Source: Owenia fusiformis
Lineage: Eukaryota; Annelida; Polychaeta; Sabellida; Oweniidae
Direction: 5' to 3'
DNA length: 64,000 nt
Assembly (NCBI GenBank): GCA_903813345.2
Contig: CAIIXF020000008.1
Coordinates: 8,456,366-8,520,365 of the forward strand
Shown: one piece after another, positions 1 through 11,600 of the stretch
Numbering within the stretch: position 1 is the stretch's first letter
Layout of the letters: each line of letters opens with the position of its first letter
Program-made: the position numbers and the translations under genes
Notes under the pieces: model-generated
What the model saw: the letters and a program-made list of their open reading frames with translations, nothing else
What the model was told of the DNA's origin: nothing
Database searches by the model: none

Positions 1-9
1 TTTTAATGC

Positions 10-698
10 TGAATTGCAGGTGCATGGGTCCCTAAAGCTAGCATGGAGACGGTGAAGTGAGGATAAATTTTTAAAATTTCAAGGAGTAGGATTGCAATGG
101 AGACACATTTGTAAGACTCCAAAATTTCCACAAATCATCTTACCTTACCAAGGAACACTGAAGGAGCATTAAAATGTGTACTTCATGCATTGTTAGAGTA
201 TAATAAAGCTCAAACCAAAGTAAATTCTAAATATTTCATGTTCACCATTTTGTTTGCTGGGACTATTTTCTAGTCCAAAATAATCCTCACTCATGTATCC
301 ATTGTTTACATTTAAAAAACATCAATTATGTATCTATAATGATTATTATACTGTTATATATAAAGTATACTAGACTAGTGATAATCCATGCCACTTAGTG
401 AAGTCACAAAAACTTATATGAGGATTACAGGAAGTCTAGAAGTAGTTCCGGCAAGAAAAATGATGGACATGAAATATTTATCAGAAACTATGGTTTGAGC
501 TTTATCATACTCTAACAATGCAAGAAGAACACATTTTTATGCTCCCTCGATGTTCCTTGGTAAGGTAAGATGATTTTCGGAAATTTTGGATTCTTGCAAA
601 TGTTTGACTGTTGCAAGGCTACTCCTTCAAACTTTCAAAAATTAGCCTCATTTCACGGTCTTAATGTTAGCTTTGGGGACCCATGCACCTCCAATTCA
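10..698. mobile_element. Foldback-type element with about 230-bp inverted arms
   Basis: The left arm (about 10-240, starting TGAATTGCAGGTGCATGGGT) and the right arm (about 468-698) are imperfect reverse complements along their whole length, separated by an A+T-rich core. No reading frame is present. The left flank is cut by the window edge, so no target duplication could be assigned. Confidence 0.75.
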
Positions 699-981
699 TA
701 GTTTTAAAAAATGCGTTTAAAAGTGAAGTTTTCTTTGACATGTCTCTTTAGTCAGGAAATGCATTCACATATAAGGAAAACAGAATACAAAATCATGTGA
801 CTTAGTCAAAAATATATGGCTGCCATTTTTTTGTACTTTTGATTAAGTTAACGGTTACCTTAAGTTTCAGGCGGTACGATTATGTAGCAGCTTACTGTTT
901 GCAGGTAAAGGCTGCTGTATCAGAAGAATCAGACAGCCTTTGATTCAAAGTTTGAAATATGTAAAGGTAAAATTCCACATA

Positions 982-1808
982 CAGTTGGGGACAAAAATAA
1001 ATGACAGGTCGATTTTCGATCACCATTTCCTAATTATGGTGGTCTGAAAGCCCATAATTTCCAATATTGTCTAGATATATATCCCTTAAAATTTGTATAT
1101 TTTACATTTTGTATAATCTCATCCACTGATGTATGGCCTCTTGTAAATTCTCTTATTTTTAACATGGGAAATCCTCACTTCAGCAAATCCACCTGTCATT
1201 TATTTATGTCCCCAACCATAGGCTAAGGGTTAAGTAATAGTAAGCTGTATATATAAGAGACAGGTGAACAACTCTGACTTAGACCACTTGTTAAGATGGA
1301 GATTTCAACAATATTTAGTGTATTATTTTCAAAAAGCCATGGGGAGTTGATATAAAATTGATAGTTTGTAGCTCTTACCTAAGATTGAAACTCAGTCAGA
1401 TGATATAGAGTGAATAATGCTATCTAAAAGAGAGAATTTCTGAAAACCTACAATTGCCTGGCAAGTTCATTAGTAAACAAGTGATCTGATTGGTCACTGC
1501 TGACCTCCCTGACCTCCACCAGTGACAATCAGTTTCAGCTTGCCAGGCAATTGTAGGTTTCCATAGTTGTTGTTTTATATGCAGTATAATATGCAGTTTT
1601 TAGATAAAGATTTGAAAAAAACAATGATATAAGTTTGAAAAACACTTTGAAGAAGATTTTGGAGAAATTTTGGAATAAAATTTGATACCAGTAAGGAGAA
1701 CTAGTGCCAAGACTAAAAAAATTTGAATAATTTTCAATCTTACTTGTGGACCTGTCTCTTATATATACAGCTTACTATTACTTAACCCTTAGCCTATGTC
1801 CCCAACTG
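982..1808. mobile_element. Tc1/mariner-type MITE (237 bp) interrupted by a nested element
   Basis: TA dinucleotides flank terminal repeats beginning CAGTTGGGGACA and extending through AAATAAATGACAGGT. Removing the inserted element (1217-1798) and one copy of its duplication leaves 237 bases, matching the 235-bp sister copy at 12966-13200. It lies upstream of COMMD1. Confidence 0.8.
1217..1798. mobile_element. hAT-like MITE with 8-bp target duplication, nested
   Basis: The ends CATAGGCTAAGGG and CCCTTAGCCTATG belong to about 49 bases of near-perfect terminal inverted repeat. The element is bounded by TCCCCAAC at 1209-1216 and 1799-1806, the 8-bp duplication typical of hAT. An inner 22-bp perfect inverted repeat (1444-1465 and 1539-1560) may mark a third nested insertion. 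Confidence 0.8.
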
Positions 1809-2227
1809 TAAATGGGCGATAATAAGTGAAGTTTTACATTCAATGTCTAATTTGAACAAATATGAGATGTGGAAACACAACATTTTGGCTTCAATTGTGA
1901 AATATGATACCAACCTTTGTCTAGTTCCATAAGAATTGTATTTGCATCTTTTTCTGGCTCACCATAAGGTGTCAAACCTAAAGTTGATAGTCTTGCAGTT
2001 ACACTTGCCATATCCGGGCACTTTTTAGATGGAGCATGACTATATCATTTTCATGTCAAAGGGACAATCAAAACAACAACATAAAATGACATTAATCATA
2101 TCAATAATTATTTGTCAAATCAGACTATGTAAATCGATGATCCAAACTATTGACTTTAAGTCATAAAGAAGAAAGATGTAATATGAAAATCAAATATTGA
2201 ATGGTCCTGTAATTAGGTCAACAAAAT

Positions 2228-5200
2228 ATGGCAGAAGGAAAAGTTTTACTAGCCCTGCTAAATGGGCTTGCACGCAAAGAATACTACAATGAGGCGGATA
2301 TCAATGATGACATGCTAAAAGAACAACTTTTTCCTGACACACCAGATGATGAATTCGCTCATATAAAACAAAGGGCTTCTTCAATAATACATGTAAGATT
2401 TTTCACACTCCCCTTTTTCAATTTATTTCATGCTTTCTAGGCTAGAGTCAGATCCATTCAGCTCAGCTCCAGTACATTCTATGGACAGAGTTGCTGTCTG
2501 AACTGCGATTTGTAGATATTTGTGTAATGGGTGATACTAATCCCGCGATCCCTGCTAGGACTATAGTCCTGAGAACGTCTCAATCTTTTGCCTGTACGAT
2601 TACAACATGGGAGAATTTTCTACAGTTCTTTCACCAAGATACCTACTTCACTAGATTCCTTGGTATTTTACATTTTTTCCTTCATAAAGTTTTGCATTGT
2701 ACTTTGTGACCCTTTGACCTGTTCATTCAGTGCAGTCTATATGCTGCTGCTATAGCAGAGCTTTAGTCTGAACCAAGTGAACTCTATTCAAACTTTTTGA
2801 ATAGACAATTAGTTACAGTCTGGCTTTCTTAGATAATCCCTTAGCTGTAAAAATCATCCCTTTGTTTAGTGTCTGGCTGAAGGGTCAGGTACTACACTAG
2901 ACTATGGTAATCTGGCTGCCCATCGTATATATTCTGTCTGGTTCCTTTGGTCATCATTGTACGCCTTGACAGTCACTTGAATGTTTGTACTTATCTTCCT
3001 ACTTTTAACATTTAGCTTATTTGAATTTAACTTGTAATCAACACTTAAAATTGCTGTTTTGCCGTCTTGCTGATATGTCTGACCAAAGAGAACCAGAACA
3101 GTGGGTAAGCCAGACTAACATATTCTAGTGTCAACAAACCTTGTTTGTAACATTGTACTTGTGTTCATTATCTTTGAGATTTAATTTACAATAGATTGAT
3201 TTAAAACTTTATCTTATTTGTTTCTCGTTTTGTAATATAGTATCACACATTTGTATTTATCAGTACACCTCATATTCATTAAACTTTAGTTCCCTTTCAT
3301 ATAATTCCACGTTCACTTCAAATACACGCTACCATTGATTTAAATTAACTTATTCCAATTTGCTTTCCAAATTTCCACGCTACCAGCTATTGTTTTTTTT
3401 GTATCTATTTCATTTGCCCACATATTTACTGGTCACACTACCAACTGTTAATTATTTATTTCCCCCATTAACTGACGGCCCTGATTTTGTTTTTAGTTAA
3501 ACTTCCCCTTTGTTATTATTTAACTATTGCCCCAGGGTCCTCACATATTTGAATCCACAATTGTCTGGGTTTATCGGCAGAGCGAAGAAATTTTAGTTTT
3601 TGATTGCAATATTTGCGTGTAATATTAACTTATTTCAATTGTCAAATTCCTCTATTTATTGGTACTTCCGGGCCAGTCAAATGGGGAATCCCCTTTTAAA
3701 TTCAACCGCCATCTTGAAAAGTGATGTGATGGAATCTCTCTCGATGAAACAGAAAAATATTCCCATTCTGCCGATATACCCAGATAATCGTGGATTCAAC
3801 TACACGAAAAAAATGCTAAAGTACCCAGGAATCTATTGAAGTAGGTAATGGTATCTTACGTGTAAGAGGCGTTGAAAATTCTCCCATGTTGTAATCGTAC
3901 AGGCAAAAGATTGAGCTGTCTCAGGACTATAGTCCTGGCACAGGATAAGGTGATACTATTGGCATTCGAGGCCTTCAACTCAAAATTTCCAGAAATTACA
4001 AAATCAAGATGGTAGGGATTGGTCAATGTAAAACATGCTGTGATTTGATTGGCAAATAAACTGACAACCTTTAGTATTTGATTGGATAAATGAGATAACA
4101 AGAACTGACTTGACGGGTAACAGAAAATGAAGTTACAGGACTCAAACTGAGATGACGGGTACCAGAGAAGGAGATGACAGGGACCAAATATAGTTCAACA
4201 AGTAAAACCTTGTTTGACATTTCCATGGTAGCCCGACTAGTGTCCAGTCACAATAAAATTCAAATTAAGAAATTAAGCCAAATTGGGTTTAACTTGTTGC
4301 ACTAGGATCAAATACTGAGATGCTGACATTTTTATCAAACTATTGCCTGTAGGGATGCCAGTTTGAAGCTATTGGTCGATCATTCACTTTTAATTTTATT
4401 CATATTGTGTCTTCTATATTTGAGGTTTAAAACATTTTTAATGAAACTGAAATGACGAGTATGGGGATTGAGATAACAGATATGAGACTGTGATGACAGG
4501 TGACACATGCATAATGATGTTGAACTGACTTAACGGCAGCTTATATATTTTCTGGAAATGTATTTAGTTAATGGCAGAATAGGTGGCTCTGTTTGAGTGT
4601 AATAAATGGTTGCTACAGAGCCTACAGTAATGTATGGTTAATATTTCAAATTCTGAATTTCAATGGCAAAGTAGTTGAGTCAATCAGTCAATATAAATCT
4701 GCATTTATTTTTTTCATTACGTCTGATTTTCAGAGTATGGTAGCCTCTAATATGGACCTGAATCAACTCGAAGTATTTCTAACATCCCAAACAAAGAAAA
4801 AAGATCATCCGCTAACAGAAGAACAAGTTAAAATCTATGCAAAATTTTGGAAACAGCATCGAACAAAGATTCATGAACAATTAGTTACACGGACAGTTTG
4901 GGGGAACACTTTAAAAGATGTTAGCTGGAGAGTTGACGTCATGTCCCAGTCACGCTCAATGGAGAGTATAAATACACCTACAGCCATAGTGGAGCTACAA
5001 TTAGAAAATAGGATGAAAAATGTCAGTTGGTTTCATAAAATGTATAATGAATCTTTATTATGGTTGTTCTAAGTCAATAAGTGCAGGTTTTGAGAAGTTA
5101 TAACTCTGAGCATATTGTTGCCCTAAAAATCTATATATTTTTCTTTGCATTAAAGCCTGTGGATGTTATTTTGAAAGTTCTTTGCCCATAAATAGCCCAA

Positions 5201-5518
5201 GGTTGGCCATTTGAGGACTAACATATCAGGACTAACTGGGAGTTCTAATTTAGTAAACTATGTTTTTATAAGTAACATTGGCAATTAACAATGAAAATGA
5301 AAAATTCTAGTTATAATGTATAATAATACTATCATTGAAATAATCCCATGTATTTTCATTTTATTCACCCATTTGCATTGTATTCGAATTTTAATATGTT
5401 TTTCCTTGTTTTTCAGGAGACAGATTCCATTACATTTGAAATGAATGAGGAAAAGTTACAAAGTGTTCTTTCAAGTCTGCAGGAAATTGATGATACCATC
5501 AAGAAGTATAGCTCTTGA
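2228..5518 (+). CDS. COMMD1: COMMD1, COMM domain-containing protein 1 (3 exons, 184 aa)
   Basis: Exons read as 2228-2392, 4734-5021 and 5417-5518, all joined in phase 0, giving 184 aa (the human protein is about 190). Exon 1 (residues 1-55) and the first part of exon 2 form the helical N-terminal domain, ending in MDLNQLEVFLTSQTKKK, a close match to the same segment of vertebrate COMMD1. The COMM domain runs from about residue 118 (VSWRVD, then TPTAIVELQLEN) to the end and includes the tail encoded by exon 3. Splice sites are ttttcag/AG and tttttcag/GA acceptors and CAT/gtaaga and AAT/gtcagt donors; the second donor is the weakest point. COMM proteins act in the Commander complex for endosomal recycling, in copper-transporter traffic and in NF-kB and cullin regulation (family knowledge). 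Intron 1 is 2.3 kb and contains a 1.4-kb inverted-repeat element. Confidence 0.95.
2558..3935. mobile_element. Inverted-repeat element in COMMD1 intron 1
   Basis: Ends are about 62 bases of inverted repeat starting with the self-palindrome GGACTATAGTCC and including GTAATCGTACAGGCAAAAG. Its right part (3540-3910) resembles 24080-24440, so the family is dispersed. No intact protein was found. Confidence 0.65.
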
Positions 5519-7125
5519 GCTACTCAATATACATTCAATTTGAATATTTGTAATTGTATAAACAATCTGCCATAAAGATACTCACTATGAAACATCACAT
5601 CTCGGAGGGAAACCTTTTTTTGACAAACTACAAAATGTTGGTCTATCCCAACACATGGCAGTATTCATCCAAAGAATTTCTCTGCTGTATGCAAATTTAT
5701 TTAACCTATTCTGACTAAGAAAAATCCAACATGTTAACAAACCTAATTTTCATGATTTTCCAAAATCTCAAATTGATGTTTAACTTAATACAGCGGAATT
5801 TCAATTCCACAACTTCGTATAGTATTTCCAGTTGCTACAGAGATGAGGTAATTAATGTACTGTACATGTAAAATGTTCCCTAATGTATCACTCTACTACT
5901 TGATCACGTTTAAAAGGATACAGGCCACAGTGAAGTTGCAAATTGAGCGTGTATTCTCTATCTTAATTTGTCTATAGAGCTTTTCTGGTAATAATAAACT
6001 GCAAACTGCTTGATGAATCTATACAATGTTCAATAGAATACTTGGAACATATAAAATCTAGTTTATCTTCAGAAATATTGAAATGAACAAAAATCCTCCA
6101 TTTGCAACTTCATTGTAGCCTGTATCCCTTTTAAATGTGGTCGCATGGTAGGGTAGAACTGTGTTAGAACTGTCAATGTAGACCTATTATATATAAATGA
6201 ATTATTTTTTAAATAACATCTATATTTTTTGTTGGTTTGTGTACTGATCAGTGTTGATATTCTGATCATAAGATAAAATTAATTTTGATAAGCAGAAATG
6301 GTAGATTCTATCAGAAAATAGGTGACATGTTATTATAGTCTCTGACTTTTTCTCGGACGGTGAGTGATGGTTGACATTTGGCAGCAGTCAGTGTCTGTTA
6401 CAAATGGCAGGTGGTGACATTTTGCATGTTGATGTCTTGTACATATGTACCGAAGTTATATATTTGTGCCATTAGGCCAAGGGGAGCAATGAATATAAAA
6501 ATCTAACCCTCCCATCTTATGGTTCATAATAATGATGACATGAACAATTTTATAGATTTTAACAATCCTTAGAGGATTAAAACATTTATTTATAACTCAA
6601 AACATTTTAAACACAAAATACAAGAATATTTCATTATAAAAAAGATTGCAATATTCGGTATCATCATGATACCTCTGAAAGGAAACCATTTACAGTGAAC
6701 TTATTATTATTTGAAAAGTTATATTTCATGGCAAAATCAATGTCTTTTATTTCTCTTGTACATATATCTGCCATTTAATATAATATGTGACACCACGATA
6801 CAAGTCACTAAACTTAAATGTTGGAATATACTACCAGCTAGCACAATCATGGGCAGTGTACGTGAGTTGGCTGGCAATGAAGGCCTTCAAAATAGGGCTG
6901 GCACAGAACAGAACTATTGTCTGAATCATCTGATGCAATGCCCATGATACTGCTTAATATAAAACGTATTTATGTCATTGAGAATCCAATGAAGTCTCAT
7001 GGATTATATTGGGTTATAAAGATTGCACTAATAGCAACACAAAACTGCTTTTTAATTTATTTAATTAAAGCTGGTGACATAGCTTGGATATTATAAGGAA
7101 TTGCACCGTAACATTGAACTTTTAA
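5519..7125. other. COMMD1 3' region and intergenic DNA, no gene seen
   Basis: A+T-rich sequence with the COMMD1 polyadenylation signal. No exon-like frames or structured repeats beyond short homopolymers were noticed. Confidence 0.5.
5993..5998 (+). terminator. Probable COMMD1 polyadenylation signal
   Basis: An AATAAA hexamer lies 475 bases after the COMMD1 stop codon and is the first canonical signal noticed downstream. The cleavage site itself is not visible. Confidence 0.45.
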
Positions 7126-7458
7126 CTCATTGCTGGCCAAAGCTATTTTTGAGGTTTTCTGTTGGTGACTGGCCATTTTGATAAAAAATTGTTCAAAATG
7201 CCATGCTTTCATATTGGCATTTTAATGGACTGTATCAACACCCTCTTTGCTATGTTTATTTATACCATTGTGAACAGCAATGACAATATATTTCAACTGC
7301 ACCCAACGGTATTCCCCATGTGACCCCTACAATATTTCGAAAGACTATTGGTACAAATTGTGTTACAATTATTGTACAGCACCCCGAGATATCTCGGGGT
7401 TGATCAGATATGATTATGATGTCATAGACGAGATATCTCGGGGTTGGTCAGCAATGAC
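7126..7458. mobile_element. TTAA-flanked MITE, uninterrupted copy
   Basis: TTAA occurs at 7122-7125 and 7459-7462 beside terminal inverted repeats (CTCATTGCTGGCCAA and TTGGTCAGCAATGAC). It holds a perfect 18-base hairpin, CCCCGAGATATCTCGGGG, at 7383-7400. It aligns with both flanks of the element at 18887-19398. Confidence 0.7.
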
Positions 7459-7962
7459 TTAACATTGAACATTTTATCCTCATGATTATTGTAAAACCAG
7501 AACCAAAGTTTTGAAAATTTGAGGTACAGTATAACTTTACTGTCGATATGGCAATTGGAAATCAGTTTTTGTGCTGAAACACTGGAAAATACAAAATTTG
7601 TACATGGTACATGTATTTACCATCATCAGTGTCTGTAAAATAGCTAAGCTATATAATACATACACACATATTATTTAATGCAATAGTTGCTGATGACAAA
7701 ATGCATATTATAAATCAGATACTAATAAATGAGGGCATAATCAGGATCTAAATTTAGTACTATCAAATAGCAATGTAATGCCATCATGAGACTTCATTTT
7801 CTTAAAGAATGCCTGGCTATGCCCATGTAGATGTAAGGATACATGAAGTAGCAGTTGCATGACTTGATTCACATGCAGTAATAATTATCCATACCATCTG
7901 CATGATGTAATGCCCTTATTGGAGATTAATTGAATTCTCCAATGTATTGTGATAGGCCAAAT

Positions 7963-8330
7963 AAGCATGATTACACTTAAACCATACCATCATACGATAA
8001 TGGTTTTGCTTGAGGTCTTAAACTGAAATGATCTCCAGAACTGTACAATAAACAAGCATGATTATACTAACCATACCATCTTACATGGTTCTGCTTGAGA
8101 AGGTCTTAAACTGAAGTGATCTCCAGAATTGTCTAACATATCATGGGCGTACAATGAACAAGCATGATTACACCAACCATACCATTATACATGGTCCTGC
8201 AGGAGAATCTTATAACTTAAATGATCTCCAGAATTCTCTGACGTATCGTGAGAGGCCATTAAAGCAGATAATACTACACTAACCGTAACACCATGGTTCT
8301 GCATGAAAATGTCTTACTGAAATTATCACC
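7963..8330. repeat. Imperfect tandem repeat, about 100-bp units, 3-4 copies
   Basis: Successive units start with AAGCATGATTA near 7963, 8054 and 8160, with a decayed fourth near 8262. Each contains an ACCATACCAT..CATGGT segment and ATGATCTCCAGAA. It lies just beyond the PCMT1 3' end. Confidence 0.65.
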
Positions 8331-8643
8331 ATTCACTTGGTGTGTCTCTATGTAGAGAGAAGCTTGATTGTAAGATCAATTCATCCTTATAGTCCACGGT
8401 TTTTTGTTTTATATTGCATAACTTGTAACTTGGGAGGATATGCAATGAAATTCAAGGATTATGCAACATATTGTTAATGGATCACAGTCATGTAACAACT
8501 TGTTAAAGGATCACACCTGTGAAAAAGTATGCAATATATTGTTAAAGGATCATGCTTGTGATAGGTATCACATTAAAAAGATCACACTGGTTTTGGCAGT
8601 TCATATTGGCTTGCTGGTTTACACTTGATGCTTACTAGTCTCA

Positions 8644-8659
8644 TTACAATTCAGTCTTC
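8644..8659 (-). CDS. PCMT1: PCMT1 alternative last exon encoding a KTEL C-terminus
   Basis: On the minus strand a clean acceptor (tttattttcag) is followed by GAAGACTGAATTGTAA. The preceding exon, spliced at its gtaagg donor after base 8924, ends in GG, so the join reads Gly-Lys-Thr-Glu-Leu-stop. KTEL is a recognised variant of the KDEL retrieval signal, as in POGLUT1/KTELC1. Without the splice the protein stops two codons after the PK of KQWPK. The position and function parallel the vertebrate RDEL isoform. Expression is not shown by sequence alone. Confidence 0.7.
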
Positions 8660-11600
8660 CTGAAAATAAAAAATAATATAAAAAATAAGAATTCTTCTGC
8701 ATATAATTTACTTCTTGCAAATATTGTTACAACTTAAGCATGTTGTACATTTTGCAATAAATTCAATTAATGGCACATGAAATTAAATAGTTGTAAAAAC
8801 TATATGACACACAAAATTTTTGTAATATTTATTATAATTATGAATATTTATTTCGAAAAAAAGTGATAATTAATGTCCTGCTACTAGTATGTAAAAGAAA
8901 TTGAAGTTGAGAGAAATCCTTACCCTTTTGGCCACTGCTTCTCTTGGCTTGTCAGGGGAATGTATATCACCCCCATAAGATTCTTCTTGCTTATTGAGCC
9001 GTCCTCTAGCTTATCAACTTGCGTGAGCATCTGATTGCCTCCTTCAGGTCCAACAGGTATGATCAGTCTACCACCAGGCTTCAACTGCTCGATCAACTAA
9101 AAATGCAGAATATTGAAATATTGTACACTGTATAATATTTTCATTTTGACTTTTAAATATTTACTTTTAATAGTCACATAGTAAAGCACTAAATGGAGAA
9201 TAATAGAAGAACTTGTGTCAGGCCAGTAGTCAGTGATTATGTGATTATCAACTCACAGCTTCTGGAAGTGGATTTGCTGCAGCTCCTACATTTATAGCAT
9301 CATAGGGGGCGCCAGGTAAGTACCCCTGTCTCCCATCTCCAGTCACTAATGTAATTCGACCAGTACCTAACAGAGCACCTATTTTAGAGTCCTTTTTAAT
9401 ATTTCTAATAGAATCTTGCACCAAACTGTCTATGTGATCAATGCCAATTACTTTGCCAGTCTCTCCAACCTGAAAAAAATATAAAATACATGTTAAAAAC
9501 ACATGTTAAAAACAATAAAGGTTTGGTACATTTTATGAGGCTGGTTCACAAAGTAAATTTTGATACAAGGCATTAACATGACAAAATGTCACCACCTAGT
9601 TGCTCACAATATTATGAGTTCAAACTTAGGTCAGATTTGAATTTCTGAGAACTTGTAAAGTCAAATTTGAAATTCTGAAAAGATGTAGATGATTTTGAAA
9701 AAAAAATTTGGTCAATTTGAAGCAAGTTGAAAACAGACCTTTTTGACCTTTTTTGACCTTGAGAAGGTCATTAAAGGTCAAATGTCAAATCTAAAGTCAG
9801 ATTTGAATTTCTGAGAACATGTAGATGATTTTGAAAAAAAATTGGTCAATTTGAAGCAAGTTGAAAAAAGACCTTTTTGACCTTTTTTGACCTTGAGAAG
9901 GTCATTGAAGGTCAAATGTCAAATCTAAAGTCATATTTGAATTTCTGAGAACATGTAGATGATTTTGAAAAAAAATTTAGTCAATTTGAAGCAAGATGAA
10001 AAAATACCTTTTTGACTTTTTTGACATTGAGAAGGTCATTGAAGGTCAAATGTCAAATCTAAAGTCAGATTTGAATTTCTGAGAACATGAAGATGATTTT
10101 GAAAAAAAAATTTAGTCAATTTGAAGCAAGTTGAAAAAAGACCTTTTTGACCTTTTTTGACTTTGAGAAGGTCATTGAAGGTCAAATGTCAAATCTTAAG
10201 TCAAATCTAAAGTCAGATTTGAATTTCTGAGAACACGTAGATGATTTTGAAAATTTTTTTTAGTCAATTTGAAGCAAGTTGAAAACAGACCTTTTTGACC
10301 TTTTTTGACCTTGAGAATGTCATTAAAGGTCAAATGTCAAATCTAAAGTCAGATTTGAATTTCTGAGAACATGTAGATGATTTTGAAAAAAAAAATTAGT
10401 CAATTTGAAGCAAGTTGAAAAAAGACCTTTTTGGCCTTTTTTGACCTTGAGAAGGTCATTGAAGGTCAAATGTCAAATCTAAAGTCATATTTGAATTTCT
10501 GAGAACATGTAGATGATTTTGAAAAAAAATTTAGTCAATTTGAAGCAAGATGAAAAAATACCTTTTTGACCTTTTTTGACATTGAGAAGGTCATTGAAGG
10601 TCAAATGACAAATCTAAAGTCAGATTTGAATTTCTGAGAATATGTAGATGATTTTGAAAAAAAAATTTAGTCAATTTGAAGCAAGTTGAAAAAAGACCTT
10701 TTTGACCTTTTTTGACTTTGAGAAGGTCATTGAAGGTCAAATGTCAAATCTTAAGTCAAATCTAAAGTCAGATTTGAATTTCTGAGAACACGTAGATGAT
10801 TTTGAAAAATTTTTTTAGTCAATTTGAAGCAAGTTGAAAACAGACCTTTTTGACCTTTTTTGACCTTGAGAAGGTCATTGAAGGTCAAATGTCAAATCTT
10901 AAGTCAAATCTTAAGTCAGATTTGAATTTCTGAGAACACGTAGATGATTTTGAAAAAAAAATTTAGTCAATTTGAAGCAAGTTGAAAACAGACCTTTTTG
11001 ACCTTTTTTGACCTTGAGAAGGTCATTGAAGGTCAAATGTCAAATCTAAAGTCAGATTTGAAGGTCAAATGTCAAATCTAAAGTCAGATTTGAATTTCTG
11101 AGAACATGTAGATGATTTTGAAAAAAAATTTAGTCAATGTGAAGCAAGTTGAAAAAAGACCTTTTTGACCTTGAGAAGGTCATTGAAGGTCAAATGTCAA
11201 ATCTAAAGTCAGATTTGAACTTCTCAGAACATGTAGATGATTTAGAAAAAAATTGAAGTCAGTCTAAACAGTATTTGTTAAGTTATAGGAAGTTGTAAGA
11301 AATTGTTACAGACGCCGGACGCCAACCGCCGGACGCCGGACGCCAACCACCAACCGCCGTCGCAAAAAAACGGAGACCATAACAATATGTCACCACTTTT
11401 GGTGGTGACATAATAAATTCATTAGTTCAGCCACTGTAGGTCAAATAGAGCTAATCAATATCTTCAAAATGGCCTTAGTTAAGCTTTTATGTCCAGTAAA
11501 AGACGCATTTTCTTACCTTTGAAAATGGATTCTACCAATACTCTCCCACATGAATATACTTGTTGATAAACTTTGTATTTATCCCCATGTGTGATGACAT

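Noticed and set aside
7383-7400. Perfect hairpin CCCCGAGATATCTCGGGG as a structured RNA or terminator
   Set aside because: Part of a MITE; the related copy at 18704 has lost the symmetry, so there is no sign of selection.
9631-11270. Regularly repeated units resembling an array
   Set aside because: Not CRISPR: units are adjacent with no unique spacers, vary in length and lie in a eukaryotic intron.
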